Shown here one piece after another: positions 13,431 to 25,711 of a stretch of DNA of 64,000 bases; the first letter of the stretch is position 1; the number at the start of each line of letters is the position of its first letter. Both the position numbers and the translations under genes were made by a program. The notes beneath the pieces were generated by a model that searched no databases, was not told the origin of the DNA, and saw only the letters and a list, made by a program, of their open reading frames with translations. The DNA comes from Cylindrodendrum hubeiense (lineage: Eukaryota > Ascomycota > Sordariomycetes > Hypocreales > Nectriaceae), in contig JAANBB010000126.1 of assembly GCA_014621425.1 (NCBI GenBank), forward strand, positions 1-64,000. The letters are read 5' to 3'.

Positions 13431-15491
13431 AATATGAAAGTAATTACCACTATTATTGAAAAGTTAGGTAATTCTCTTCTAATTAGAAGTAAGATATTAT
13501 ATAACTTTTATGTAATTTCCTAGTAATTTCTTAACTAGTAAGCTTTCTAGTTAGCTATCTAGGCTAGCCAGAGGCTTGGAGGTTGAGGGCTAGAAGGAGA
13601 TTAGATGGGACTACATGGTATATAAACCTTTTGTTCCTTAAGGTATAAAGATAAACTTAATATTAATAAAATAGGTTTTTATTTTAGATTAAGAAATCTA
13701 AGATTTTTCTTATTTAATATAATTAGAAGAGATATTAAGTCTATAAATAAATAAAGATAGAATATATTAACTAGTTATAATAATAATATAATTTATTATT
13801 ATATATTTCTAAGATAATTATATTATTAAAAATAATTATTAATATTTCTAAAATTTATATTATAATATAGCTAGGCTAGCTTTCTGAACTCACTAATATA
13901 AGTTAATATACTCTTTAAATCCTTAAACCTTAGTATTATAAGCTTAGTCTATAGGATATTCTTTATAAAGTTTATTAAGACCTTATATCACTAGATTAGT
14001 ATTATATAGGCTCTTATACCTTAAGATAGTCTAGTAATAGCTTTAAAAGCATCTCTAGTAATATTAATAATGATCTCTATTAATAGCTTTCCCTCATCCC
14101 TTTTAGATAATTAGATCTAATTATATATACTAGTAATAGCTAGAATACTATTAAGGACCTACTTCTAGCTTTACCACTATTCCAATCCCTTAAGCTTTAT
14201 AATCTCGGATATCTATAACTTGAAGAAATATAGATCCCAGGCTTTCTTAATCTCTATAGGGATCAGGTCTATTAGACCCTATTATAGCAGGTTCTTAAAG
14301 ATCAAGGCTATTATTATATCTTACTATTATAAGAAATATAGGGTTTCCCTTATCTTAATTACTATAACTATAGATAGTATTAATCTAGGACTCGGGGTCT
14401 TAAGGGGTCTTTATATATAATAATCAGGCTACCTTATGGGCAGGCCAGCTTAGGTATATATCATATACCCCGTAAGTAGTTTTATAGGGAGTCTAGCTAG
14501 GGTATATAAGAATGACTACCTTAGAGAGACTAGAGACTAGACTACAGGTTTCTTCCTTTACTAGGTTTTCTATACCTCCATCACTGTCCTCACAGTCTAT
14601 TAGATTAGATCCTTAGATATCTTATTATTATAGTCCTCCAGGCTTGGCTTAGAGGACTCGTTATCATTATAAGCGGCTTTATCTTGGGGTGGGAGGCTTC
14701 TCTTAACAGGGTCAAGGCCACCCTTATCCACAGGGTCAGACATCATGACTTACAGGATCTAGCTATATTGAGCTTTATTATAGCACGTAGGGTCTTCGAA
14801 TATGGCCTTAATTATAGTCAGTGTACTATTGCAATGAGGGACCTAAGATCTTAGTGGGATAGCTGCTATACGTCGTAGCTACCTGCAATTACTTGTAAAG
14901 TCCGGGCTCATAACCTATTACGGGGGTTATCACAATAGGTCTGGACTCAGAGAGATGCATCGGTGGTCAATTCAAGCTACTAGCAGTATCCGCACAGCTA
15001 AATACAGTGGTGGCATTCCCATCAGCCCTAACCGGCCCCATCTGATAGTCCGGCATCGGGCTTGATGCTTTATGGGTCCCCCACGTGACCTTGTGGCCCG
15101 CAACAGCAACCGCCACTCAAGATTACGTCGAGTACAATCCCTCAATCACAACCAAACTTGAACCATAATGTAGTAATATGGCAATAAGACCGCATGCGAA
15201 CCGTAAATTAGAGACGCCAGCTTCAAAATTGCGTGTTGAAATGTCTTGTCATTTCGGCCAAATGTTGTACGTCCTCATATAATTTTGACACAGGGTGTCT
15301 CCGGGAGTTCTGTGCTGTTAATGTGATGAGTAGACAGCTATCTTTCTTCTTCTGTCATTAAGCAGAGTTGAGGATTAGGACGCGATTGAGTCCCCAAATG
15401 TTCAAAAGAATTGTGCCAGACTATCAGTCCGAATAAGTAAAATTTGTGATAACTACGCTGCTATCAGTGCAAACTATCCCTAGTGTAGCTC
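13431..15491. other. AT-rich to GC-balanced boundary, no gene seen
   Basis: RIP-type sequence continues to about 14.5 kb and then passes within a few hundred bases to balanced composition. No intact gene was recognised. The open stretch at 14220-14420 begins with TTG and shows no domain. Confidence 0.5.
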
Positions 15492-15970
15492 TCAGCTGTT
15501 CTCAACTCCAAATTCGCATCGGACAGACAGGGCATCCCTGAGATCCACCGAGGCAAAGTTGCCGAAGTACCAACCATCAGAAAGAAAGCAATCGTAATTC
15601 CTACCAAGATATTAGTTCATTTCTTATCGAGTATTTTTATGAATATTACTTACTGGTAGAACTCGCATGTAACGCCACGGCCAACACTAACAGAGGCTTG
15701 ACGAACACTCCTATTATTTTGATGAGAATTTACTATTCCAATTCTGACATGATACTTACAGCGCTGTCCTGAGGTCAACGCAACCACTGCCTGCAGAAAC
15801 CCTCTGAGAGGTGCCTCGATAGTTTGGAGAGCCATAAATTGTGGACTTATTATAGGAAGTCAGATCTTTCGTCTAGGAGTTATATCGTTGTTCGAGTCTG
15901 AACTTACCGCGGAGCTCTGCGCCGCCACTGCAGTGGCAAATGCAACCATGATAATCTTTGAGACGTACAT
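15492..15970 (-). CDS. Small secreted beta/gamma-crystallin-like protein (4 exons)
   Basis: Spliced model: exons 15970-15908, 15845-15760, 15710-15654 and 15600-15492, giving 104 aa. Introns are 62, 49 and 53 nt with GTAAGT donors and AAG, TAG and TAG acceptors, and the frame joins cleanly at all three junctions. Residues 1-21 form a signal peptide (hydrophobic IIMVAFATAVAA, then QSSA). The mature part has Y25-x4-Y30-x-G32 spacing like a Greek-key motif, four cysteines (43, 65, 73, 97; two likely disulfides) and an internal repeat (VDLRTALSVR / VDLRDALSVR). This resembles small secreted crystallin-fold proteins; assignment is by pattern only. It would act outside the cell, with unknown function. 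A TATAAG box lies about 110 bp upstream. It sits alone at the edge of the RIP block, a common location for lineage-specific secreted proteins. The first acceptor (AAG) is the least certain. Confidence 0.7.
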
Positions 15971-16081
15971 TTTCGTAAAGGCGGTATGTTCAATTTAACG
16001 TTGACACGTGTAAGGAATTAAGTGCTTATTGGACTTGAGTAAGTTGTTGAAGGAATCTTGAGAGGAAGGGGCCTACACCTA

Positions 16082-16089
16082 CTTATATA
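16082..16089 (-). promoter_or_regulatory. TATA box for the secreted crystallin-like gene
   Basis: Minus-strand TATATAAG, about 112 bp upstream of the ATG at 15970, a normal distance for a fungal core promoter. Confidence 0.4.
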
Positions 16090-16289
16090 TGCGATATTAA
16101 TGTTTCAGCGGATATTCTAACCATGCTAAATTTATATAATTATGAGACATACTGACGTCCAGGACCTTTCTTGAGACAATAATCATTTAAATAAAGAGGA
16201 TCTGATGGTTTAAAATGGAGAAAGTCGTCACAGTTCATGCCTGTAGGGCAAATGGCAAAGGCGGATGATGTCGCATCCATATTGAATGA

Positions 16290-16415
16290 GACCGACCTGA
16301 AGCTGCAAGACTGACCCGAAGCTGCAAGACCGACCCGAAACTGTGAGACCGACCCGAAGCTGCAAGACTGACTCGAAGTCGCGAGACCGGCCCGCGACCG
16401 TAAGACCGGCTCAAA
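16290..16415 (+). repeat. Degenerate ~20-bp tandem repeat
   Basis: About six imperfect copies of a GACCGACCCGAAGCTGCAA-type unit, with changes such as CTGACCCGAAG, CCGACCCGAAA and CTGACTCGAAG. No gene overlaps it. Confidence 0.75.
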
Positions 16416-17520
16416 GTGTAAGCCGGGACTAAATCCTAGACCTGAAATGCATCAGCCCTGCATCTCATGACCTAAACGAAGATCAAAAATTCATAAAGGG
16501 AGGGCTCTAAATCCATCCTTGAGCTGAAAACCAGGATTTTCTATGTGCTTATCCCGGTGCTCATTGGCGAAAGATTCGAGGGCTACGAGAGGGATCGCAA
16601 ATATTATGAGCAATAAATCTGTTTGTGATTGCGGCTACTTCCCGGAGTCGCAGGAATAAGAAATAAGTGGCGTATTTCACAAACCCGTCCCAAGACAGTG
16701 GCTATAGCCATGGCTTTGCTGGAGATTTCATTGTTTATCTTCGCCGGGCGTGTCTTGGAACCTCTCAAGACGACAATATATGTTTTACGGGACGATGATC
16801 ATCCATACATCCGATTGGCGTTCCAGGCAATATCTTTCCTACCTATCAGATTGCACGGGCCGAATGGAACGCCTTCTGATCTAATCGGCCCGTTTGCTGT
16901 AGCTAGCGGCACCGAGGGGGTTCGCCGTGAATCATCCTATAGCAAATGGCCCTTTGCCCTGGGATTACTCTGAATCATTTTGCCGTGTCTCAGGGCTTGC
17001 ATTCCTCGCACCAATATGCTCCACACGTGATCAATTCCCCATAAAGCGGACAAATAATGGGGAATATGTCGGAGAATCTTACTAAAACCTCGGTCACTCT
17101 TGGACCTGCTATCGAACCGATCAAAAGATAATGCAAATTACATAACGGGAGGGCTGTATTACGGAGATTTTGGAACCTAACAATAAGCTTTGTTGGAACG
17201 TCGCAGACTTTGAGGATACGCCAAAGACTTTTTTCATCGAATGAGAATAAATGCCAAGTTCTACTTCAGCTATGTTAGGCAAGGTTAAGACCGATTTTCT
17301 TACTCTTCCTCATCTTGTTGATCTCAGCTGTCACGATGATGCAATTGTTTCAAAGCTGACACATCACACCTGCATATGACACAGAAATACTCGTATAATA
17401 TTCCTGCTGCGGAGTTTGAACCTTCTAAGAAAATCCCTCGACCGAGCGAGCAACCATACACTGGATCAGATGATTGACCAAGTCCTCATGCCATTGACGC
17501 TGCCTTCTTAATGCTGTTCA
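16416..17520. other. No supportable gene
   Basis: A 114-codon open stretch at 16629-16973 (+) begins at TTG. It has a hydrophobic segment but no recognisable family or convincing splice partners, so it was not called as a gene. Confidence 0.4.
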
Positions 17521-17532
17521 GAAATGCATTGA

Positions 17533-17990
17533 TTACGCTTGAATCTCGCAGTGATTCAACATATGAGGCAAGAGAAACCCTTTGTGGGTTGTTGGACTCG
17601 GCCACACCGCCAACAGCATTGACCCAAATTTCGGTCTCCATGTCTTGTGATCTGAGCTGGTCACCACTTTATTCACCAGTGGCTGCATGAGGTTCAGCAG
17701 CAGCTTGGCAATCTCATGATTATCTTTAGACGCTGCAGCCACCAAGCCATCGCATACCAGTGCATATGGCAGCTCAAGATATCAGCCATTACGTCACCAA
17801 AGACCAAACCATGTTCAGCTAGCATTTTCACACAGCAGCAAGCATGATCTCTTTGAAGTCCTTTGTGGAACTTCTGAGGCGCAGCTCAACTGCCAAGCCA
17901 TCTGGAAGTGGCAAAGAGCTTCAATGCACACATGCCGTCATCATCAGTTTGTGATATCGTTCGGTTAAGCTTGAACCAATGGCTGGCATG
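17533..17990 (-). pseudogene. Possible ankyrin-repeat gene relic
   Basis: The minus strand encodes a stretch like an ankyrin helix pair (GLVAAASKDNHEIAKLLLN), ending in a stop at 17533. Neighbouring upstream sequence continues plausibly only by changing frame and passing stops. There is no ATG-initiated frame. I read this as a decayed fragment of an ankyrin-repeat protein. The evidence is one repeat-like motif, so chance cannot be excluded. Confidence 0.3.
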
Positions 17991-18416
17991 CTTTGTTGAA
18001 TGATTAGGGAATTAGTTCCGCTGCATACTGGGACGGGATTATCATGACATAGGTTATCAAGAGCCGTACAACGGCAGGTTGCTACGTAAGTAATCGGCCC
18101 TAAGCATCCCGTTGTCTCTGGCGCTAGCAGAGTTTTGCACCTATGTGGTGTTGGAGCGTCGATATTGTACGGGGCGGGATCATCTGCAGATGTTTAAATA
18201 TTGTTGAAGTTCAGTTAAATTATTGATCGAGTGACGATCGATTAATTTAATCACGCCTCGTATAACTTGACCACCCAAAATCTTGAGTCCATGCCATGAC
18301 ACACGACTTCCCCGCAGACGAAGACTTTTTCCTATCACTAGTCATACACTCTACCAAGAACTCAAAGAATTAAGAATGCTTCATAAGTTGAAGAGCGAAA
18401 TCCAATGAAACATGGG

Positions 18417-20119
18417 TTAAATGGCAAAGCGGAACCTAGGGCTCTTCTCGCCCATAGCTTCAATCTCCTCCTGGGTCTTACCCTGGATCAAATAATCCTG
18501 CTTGCCCTCATCACGTAGCTTGTTCTGCCTCTTGAAGTGCAAATGCAAAATCACATTTAGCGTCAAGGAGACAGCTAGCATACCCATACTCGCAGCGTAG
18601 CCAGGGCGGTACGTAGGTGCGTACTGATTGGCGAAAAGGAAGGGTGCTGCGACTCCCGACGAGTTGCCTATGGTGAGGTGCAAGCCCGTCGAAATGGCTC
18701 GCTTGCCGTAGCGCGGGTTGTTGGTCGGAACCCAAGCAAAGGAGATACCCGAAGAAACGAAGATGCCAATGGCTACAAAGCAGCAACCCGCATAAGACAA
18801 TGCAGATCCCTTGTTTGCAATGAGCATGCCGTACCCCACGATGGAAGAAACGATGCCGCCCATCACAAAGTAGCCCCGGCGCTGAGTGAGATCGCTAAGA
18901 CGTGCGCAGATGAGATAGACGATTGCGCCGACGGCGTATACCGGAATCGTCATGGCCTGAACTTCGGCAGAAGTCCAAGTGCCGAGCTGGTGGATGATGG
19001 TAGGCAGGAAGACGACGAACGAGTACAGCATAGTAAGTGTGGGGAATAAGGCGAAGCAGTAGGCCCAAGTCGTCCAATCCCTGAGGCCATCCTTGACGTC
19101 GTCCATGTCCATCTCACGAAGGTTCGGCGCCTTGCCGACCTGCGACTCGTGAACTCGAAGCAAATTCCTCTTGTCCTCATCAGTAAGAAACTTCGCCGTT
19201 TCCGGGCTGTTCGGCAAGACAAAGGGAATCACCACGCCCGTCACAATGGTGGGGAGGCCGTTGATGAGAATAATCCACCTCCAGGCACGCCATCCCGCGT
19301 AGCCATCCATAAAGCTGATCCCGTACGCCACAAGACCACCAGCGACACCAGAGAGCGCAGCAGTGGAGTAGAAGTATGCAATGCGCAAGGCCAGACTTCG
19401 GCGGCCGTAGAACATGGACAGATATAGGACAACCCCGGGGAAGAAACCCGCTTCGCACAGGCCGAGCAGTAGACGACATGCGATGAGAGACCCGAGACTG
19501 TTGACGAAGGAACTGAACGTCGCGACGATGCCCCAAGCCAGGGTCAAGCCAGCCAGATAACGGCCTGGTTGGAGACGCTTAATGATCATGTTCGATGGAG
19601 CTTCAAAAAGCTGTGGTAAAGTACTTGCGGTCAGCTCTGTGCGTTTCTAGATAAATATGCTTTGAGATATGACTTTATGACTTACGCAGTAGGTGATGAA
19701 GAGGACCGAAACTGAAAGCTGAAACTGGGTCCCGACGAGATTTAAGTCGTCCTCTAAACCGAAAAGACGCGCATTTCCTATGTTGACTGGGTGTGAAATT
19801 AATTATGTTAGTCCTAGGAACAAAGATGAACGAACACGGGCAAGACATATTTGTCAGGCCCACCAGGGGAAACCGGGAAGAAAAACGGACCTCGATCCAT
19901 CATGTTCATGAGATAAACCCACATCACCATGGGAATAATTCGGTAATCTAGCTTTCTCAGGACCGCGCGCTCGGTCGCCTTGTCGACGAAGTCGGCATTG
20001 CTGTCGGGCGCTTCCTCCAAGCCCTCAACCTTGCAAGATTCGGAATCGGAGGCTTTGGACACAGAGGACTTCTCTGCAGTCCCTGTTCCGGCCTGATGTT
20101 GAGAAATATGTTCACTCAT
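18417..20119 (-). CDS. MFS transporter, anion:cation symporter (Dal5/allantoate permease-like)
   Basis: Spliced model of 507 aa: exons 20119-19891, 19786-19686 and 19610-18417, with a GTCCGT donor for intron 1 and GTAAGT for intron 2. The junctions restore the family motif DRVNIGNARLFGLEDDL and then TYCLFEAPSNMIIKR, which are broken in the unspliced DNA. The ~75-residue N-terminus is hydrophilic; about twelve membrane segments follow. PNSPETAKFLTDEDK forms part of the central cytoplasmic loop, and the C-terminal tail is charged. The ACS family carries allantoate, nicotinate, pantothenate, dipeptides and similar organic anions across the plasma membrane; the substrate here cannot be told. A CATAAATACC TATA-like element lies about 100 bp upstream. 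Confidence 0.93.
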
Positions 20120-22443
20120 GTCTCGAGATTTGTTTCAGCTTAAGAGGTGGGAGTAAAGGACGAGATCAATGTGAATTGGAAATTAAAAGAATGAGTTGTA
20201 GGTGGTAGCTCGGGGGTACGGTATTTATGAGTATGAGAAATGGTAGATCAATGACAGGTATGGGCAGCGCTCAACCAGATCAATCGGAGATCTACTTTGC
20301 CTGCTTACCCCATATACTCATGCCCCAGGATCCCCGCACTCCACCAAGAAAATAGCCTGGAGAAAAGCTCGACTCCGGGTTCTTGGCATCTCACCCGTCA
20401 AGTCAGGACAGTATCTCCCCACACAAGCCACCCACATCATAGTTATGATGACCCCGGAGTGTACATTACTTCTGGAGAACCCACGAAGCAAAATCTTGTT
20501 ATGGGCCCACTTATTGCTTCATCAGTGAAGCCGTCCGTGGTCTATCTTCTTCCAATCTCTCCCCGCATGCCAAGGCTTTCACCGTCACACCCTTTGAGTA
20601 AGGAGATAAGTCATTGGATCCTACATGGTCCCAAAGCAATTGCGGCCGTTAGTGTGAGCCCGGATGAGAGGACCTAGATTTCAAGATCCGAGGTTAATGG
20701 TCATCAACGTGGCAAAAACGTGGTCCAACTTGACTTTGAGGCTGAGCCTGTACATATCAACGAATAGAGACCTTCTCGGTCGGACGGATGGAAGCCATCC
20801 AGAAGTATATCATTTATAAATTAAGCGAATATTGATCTAGTTGCTTGGCCTGCAGAGTCGTGGACTCCTCAAGGGCTTTGTATCCTTAGAAAATACTTGT
20901 TCATCAGACCTCCAAGACTTGGCTGACGCAATATCACGCGCACATGTTCATTAAATGCCACACTAGCCTAGTTGCCGAGCCTCCTTTTGGAGGATAGGGA
21001 AATGGCACAGTAGCGGTCGGTAAATAACTTTCGTCACCTGGATTTTAATACGTTGACTTTAGATATACACCGGCGCTTGGCGCTTGGCGCCTATGCTTGG
21101 CTGTCTATCCAAGCCATTTTTGGCGAGGATTCAAAGCGGGGAAGTAGGCCAAGAGACTCAGGTATGGACTAGTGACAAGGAAGCCTTCTCCGTGTCACGA
21201 GCCGATTACGGGGATTGTTGCATCCAGCATCGGGCACGTTTCCTAATTAGTGGTATCTCTCACCCTAAAGGAAAAATACCTCGTACACCATTACTTTGGC
21301 GTGATGGTCTTATACTTCTCGTCATTATTCCGGTCCGTGGCTACCCCTTAAGTGGTCTTGATCCATCGTTGCGAATGTCAGGTCTTACTCTTGAATCAAT
21401 TTCGAAGTTGAATCCGTTCTCGTGAATGGAATTATGGTCATGGAGCGATACGACAAATAGGGAAGTGTTCTTCTTAAGCTACTATATATGCAGCCGTCCC
21501 GCGCCTGATGCCGAGTTATTCTGATGACCTTGGACTGTATCCGTTAGACAAAAAGATAAAAAGGTCCAGGCTCTGTTCCGAGTCCTGTCTCCTCTTGCTA
21601 GTAAACCATGGTGCTGCATCCACCCTGCCCTACACATCATAACCGTGAAGCATTAATACTTGACTTTTCCACCGGTGACTCTAAACTATAAGCCCAGCTG
21701 GTATTGGTATATTTTCATCGATAGGTTTTATAAGGGACTGTAAAATGTTAGTGAATCGCATGCCTATGGAGTGCAATGCAATTTGTACCTTCTTCTGTCT
21801 GCGCTCATACGATTCTCATACCATCTACAAGTATACCTATGCCATAAAGCTCTTAAATAGTTTATAGTAGGCAAGTGTTGAAGGTGAAACAGAGAGAAGT
21901 CAATCGTATGCTATCACAGTAAATCAGATATCAGTTTTCTGCTGAACTGGGCAACGGATTTTGTAACTGGTGATATAAAATGTCAAGCTCATTCATTGTC
22001 TACTCATCGATTCTCGTTTTAATAGTTGCATATTGCAAGGCATCAACAGAAATAACTTCAGTGTCTGAAATTTGTATGGCTCCTGATAGGTCGATATTCA
22101 CATAACGAGGCCTGTTGGCACCTGCAAAATTCCTTGTCTTGGCTCGGGGGTAAGTCACTGGATACCAACCACCGAGTGTGGTGTCAATATGACCAATATG
22201 TCGTGCTGCCTGGACTATCGGTCAAGGCCGACATGGAATAATTCAGCCGCCTTCATTTCAATCCCTTACATCAAACCACAACCAGCCAATTCGTTACAGT
22301 TGCGAATGCGGTACCCCCTAAGCTTGAGAGTAGTCGTTCTCTTTCTCTGCGGTTTAATCTGAACTGTTATGGATTAAAAACAGGGTATATCCTATCGCGA
22401 ATAAGGCTCAACGAAGACTAACCCCGCGCAGTCGTCATCTGAA
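20120..22443. other. Intergenic, no gene recognised
   Basis: A 2.3-kb gap between two divergently transcribed MFS genes. Open stretches at 20297-20677 and 21084-21425 (+) have no recognisable sequence and look like chance. Confidence 0.5.
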
Positions 22444-24350
22444 ATGACCATCGCAAACTCAGCCCATGCACCGGGCGCAAGCAACAATGGCACCATCTTC
22501 GACGACATTATGCTGACACCCACGCCGGCGCAGGAGTGTCTAGTCGACAACGAGCGGGCAAACAATTCAACAGAAGTTGCAAGCCCTGACATGCAGCGTG
22601 TTTCAAACTACCCCAAGCTGTCCAGGACTCGAAGTGTACTCTTGGTAGTTACTTTGTCGAGTGCAGGACTTCTTACAGTACGTAAAGTCCTCTTTTCCGA
22701 CTCATCGGACATAAATTTGCAATTAGGTGGGATGATAACCATGTAATTTGTATGAGTAGGTCCTGAATGTGCAAGCAATTGTCGTTATGCTGCCTGATCT
22801 TAGCGAAGCTATTGGTATCCCGTCCCAGCGACAGCAGCTAGTTGTTTCGATCTACAATGTGTCCTCAGGCTGTCTCATGCTCCTATGGGGTCGCCTCGCT
22901 GACGTCTATGGGCGTCGGTTGGTGTTTCTCATTGCTTCGTTTATATTTACCCTGTCGACTCTATGCCTGGGATTCGCTACAGAGGAGATTCCGTTCTATA
23001 TCCTACGCGTCCTACAGGGCCTAAGTGGCTCAGCCATGATCCCCTCCGCTATTGGAATTATTGCCAGCACCTTTCCACCTGGAAAATCGCGAAATAGAGC
23101 CTATGTGACAACAGGAGCTGCTGCGTCGCTCGGGTCAGTGTTAGGTAGTATCACAGGTGGTGTTATTGGTGGCTTTCTGTCGTGGAAATGGGTCTTCTGG
23201 ATCCCTGCGATTCTAGCTGCGCTCACGACAGTTGCTGCCTTCATTGCCACCTCTAATTCTCCAATGTGGGGCAACATCGTATCCAACTCTCAAAAGGATG
23301 AGAGAAAATATCTTAGTATTGACTGGATAGGTGCCGGGCTGATCTCGATCGGCTTAGTACTCCTGCTCATCTCTTTGACACAGGCTGATATACTAGGCTG
23401 GAAACTATTTTGGATTCCACCACTCATCGCCGTCTCAGTTGTTATACTCATCTTATTCGCATACTGGCAGTATCGCCTAGAAAATTACTCGACTCTACAA
23501 CCCCTCATAGAGATGTCGATGTTCCGAAACGCGCAGTTCTCTGCCTTGTTTGTTGTCGTCGGTTGTTACTACGCGGCTTTTAACAGCTTTCTCATCTTTG
23601 TCACTTTCTTGTATGTCCTATAACCTTTTCATTTTCCGCTTGCGAGTCTTCTTTCTTGTAATCACTGCAGACTTCTGCAATTAAGGGCACGTTTCTCGGA
23701 AAGCAATAACTGATCGCGTCTCGTGTTAGTTACCAAGATTATCTCGGGCTTGGAGTGTTAGACACTACTCTGCGTTTCCTGCCTTCCGGGATCACTGGAA
23801 GTAAGTACTATATACGCTGTTTAGCCAGAAATAGTATCAAGGCTTTCTTTACGTCCAAGTTTGTTCAAATTTGTCTTTCGCAGTTGTTGTCTCATTCGCC
23901 GTATCGCCCGCCCTTTCTCGGATCCCGGGGTTCTATATCCTCGGGTTCGGTCTGGTGTGTGGCCTTACATCTCCATTACTTTTTGCGATACCAGCGATCC
24001 CACCACACACGACGTATTGGGTATGGAGCTTTCCTGCCATGTGCTTGTGTCTCAGCGTTGAGGTAGTCTGGCCTGTAGTAGGCCTATTGATTGCTGAGAA
24101 GCTCCCACAGGATGATCAGGCTCTCGGCGGTGGACTGTTGCAGACTGTCAATCACATCAGCCGCTCTCTCGGCTTGGCTGTCACCACGGCGGTTCAGTCC
24201 GCCGTACAGGGCGAAAATGATATCAATGATCCGCTTGGTGACTCAAACTTTCTGCGCGGGATTCAGGCCGCCCAATGGGTGAATGTCGGGTCTGTGGCGT
24301 TTGCCATAGTAGTTGCCACCGTTTTCTTTCGCAATCTGGGTCGGTCTTGA
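22444..24350 (+). CDS. MFS efflux transporter, DHA2/ATR1-like (14-TM class)
   Basis: Spliced model of 540 aa: exons 22444-22677, 22760-23610, 23730-23800 and 23884-24350. Donors are GTACGT, GTATGT and GTAAGT. Phases agree throughout, and exon 3 supplies the conserved YQDYLGLGVLDTTLRFLPSG segment. Motif A is GRLADVYGRR and the antiporter-like motif C region reads LGSVLGSITGGVIGG. The N-terminal ~60 residues are polar and cytoplasmic. DHA2 proteins export drugs, toxic amino-acid analogues or borate by proton antiport at the plasma membrane; the ATR1-like branch fits best by wording of the IPFYILRVLQGLSGSAMIPSA-type region. Intron 2 (119 nt) is the longest and could hide a different acceptor. 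The actual substrate is unknown. Confidence 0.92.
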
Positions 24351-24960
24351 ACAATAAGAGGCAATGTGATGTGCTTGTTGGTATAATGCAATGACAATAT
24401 TCCCATAAATTGCCAATGGATAGTAAGAATTTGGCTTTAAGATATCAAGTTGCGCAAAATAGATAAATAGACAGCATCGAGCCTCGCAATCCTAGCAAAG
24501 TCTTCAAAACGAAATCGTGTCGGTTTTTTTATGAATGATTACTGAATATATGGCAATGATTAAAGTAATAATTGCACGTAATGGCTTGCTTGCCTGTTTT
24601 GGAGCTAGGCACTAAGTGCTTCTTACGATTCTTTTCACTCAGAAACCGCCATCACTACTACATCAACCAAAGTACCGGAAGTGGTACACTACGAACAGTC
24701 AGCGAGGACACTGCAAATGCTGTTGCTTTGAGCTCAAGTCAGAAGACGGCCATACCTGCAAAATCGATCTTTTTCGCATCTCTAGTTGACTTATTGATTT
24801 TCGCAGCTACCAATTAACGCGAACAGTTCACAATACAAAGGCAGATATCATTTAAATTGATCAAGCTATCTTCAGCCTCAAGATTAAGTAATTTAGCCTA
24901 TTTTTGTTCAATTACTCCGTACCCCATAAACTCGTTTGAGTGTTGAAATATCGGGTTACT
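24351..24960. other. Intergenic, no gene recognised
   Basis: The short open stretch at 24572-24817 has no family resemblance. Confidence 0.5.
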
Positions 24961-24965
24961 CCCAG

Positions 24966-25210
24966 CTTATCATATTGAACCTTCCGTCGTATCAGAAACC
25001 CACCGTCCCATGAACCACCCTTCTTCTTATCGACAACCCCCCGTCTTATCGACAACCCTCCGTCTTATCGACAACCCCCCTCTTATCGATAACTTTCCGT
25101 CTTATCAGCCACTACCCGACTTATCGTCAACCTTCCGTTTTATCAACAACCGTCCGTTATATTGAAATGATGACGGTTTTCACCAGCCCCGTCTTACCTG
25201 TAAACCTCCG
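24966..25210 (-). repeat. GATAAGACGG-type tandem array 1
   Basis: On the minus strand, about 10-11 units of roughly 19-20 bp close to GATAAGACGGAGGGTTGTC. The central units near 25035-25090 are nearly identical and the outer ones degenerate. Most units contain GATAAG, which matches the HGATAR site of GATA factors such as AreA. It lies about 500 bp beyond the 3' end of the HOL1-like gene, in that gene's sense orientation. A second array, oppositely oriented, is at 34478-34565. Confidence 0.85.
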
Positions 25211-25711
25211 GTATTCATTGTTACTGCGGTCGATTCGGCTGTGACTAGGCGCATTTCTATTACTAACAATATCGCTTCTTGGTACAGGGTAGTCGGGTTT
25301 TTAATTCCTCTCCCCGTACATCAGGTAAATTGTACGTCAGTCAAGAATTTACTGTTGCCAACTACCTAATTATGCTTCCCATTTGATTGTTGAATGTTGT
25401 CTTAGTTTTTGTCGTATCGCGAAATCCAGCGAACGTTTCACAATCAACAAGTGGGGAATTTTACCAAACACGAACAGCAGAAACGGGATGTATTAGGATC
25501 TAAGTCCCCTTCATAACAAGCCAATTCATTTATTCTATAGTTAAAACCCTTAATAAAATTTTAGAACAAGTTATTGCATACTTCTGGATCTGTCAAATGA
25601 TAGTAGTTTTGTCAGAGTTAAGTGAGAGGGAGCGATGGAATTAATTATGGTCCTAAGTTTTGCCATATTTGGCATCATCCCAAGAAAGCCAAGTAATGGG
25701 TAATGCAACCA
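25211..25711. other. Intergenic, no gene recognised
   Basis: Sequence downstream of the minus-strand transporter; nothing supportable was seen. Confidence 0.5.

Noticed and set aside
1..15000. AT-rich block as a centromere or mitochondrial insertion
   Set aside because: Readable Helitron motifs and RIP-type stops explain it; no mitochondrial gene or centromere-defining feature was seen.
16629..16973. 114-codon plus-strand open frame
   Set aside because: Begins with TTG, no family resemblance, no splice partners; probably chance.
18511..19536. Several overlapping open frames on both strands inside the ACS transporter gene
   Set aside because: Shadows of the GC-rich coding exon; the 390-residue transporter frame explains the region.
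21084..21425. 113-codon plus-strand open frame
   Set aside because: Sequence looks random and there is no supporting context.
24966..25210. GATAAGACGG array as a CRISPR array
   Set aside because: Eukaryotic context, units contiguous without spacers, and no cas genes; a simple tandem repeat fits.
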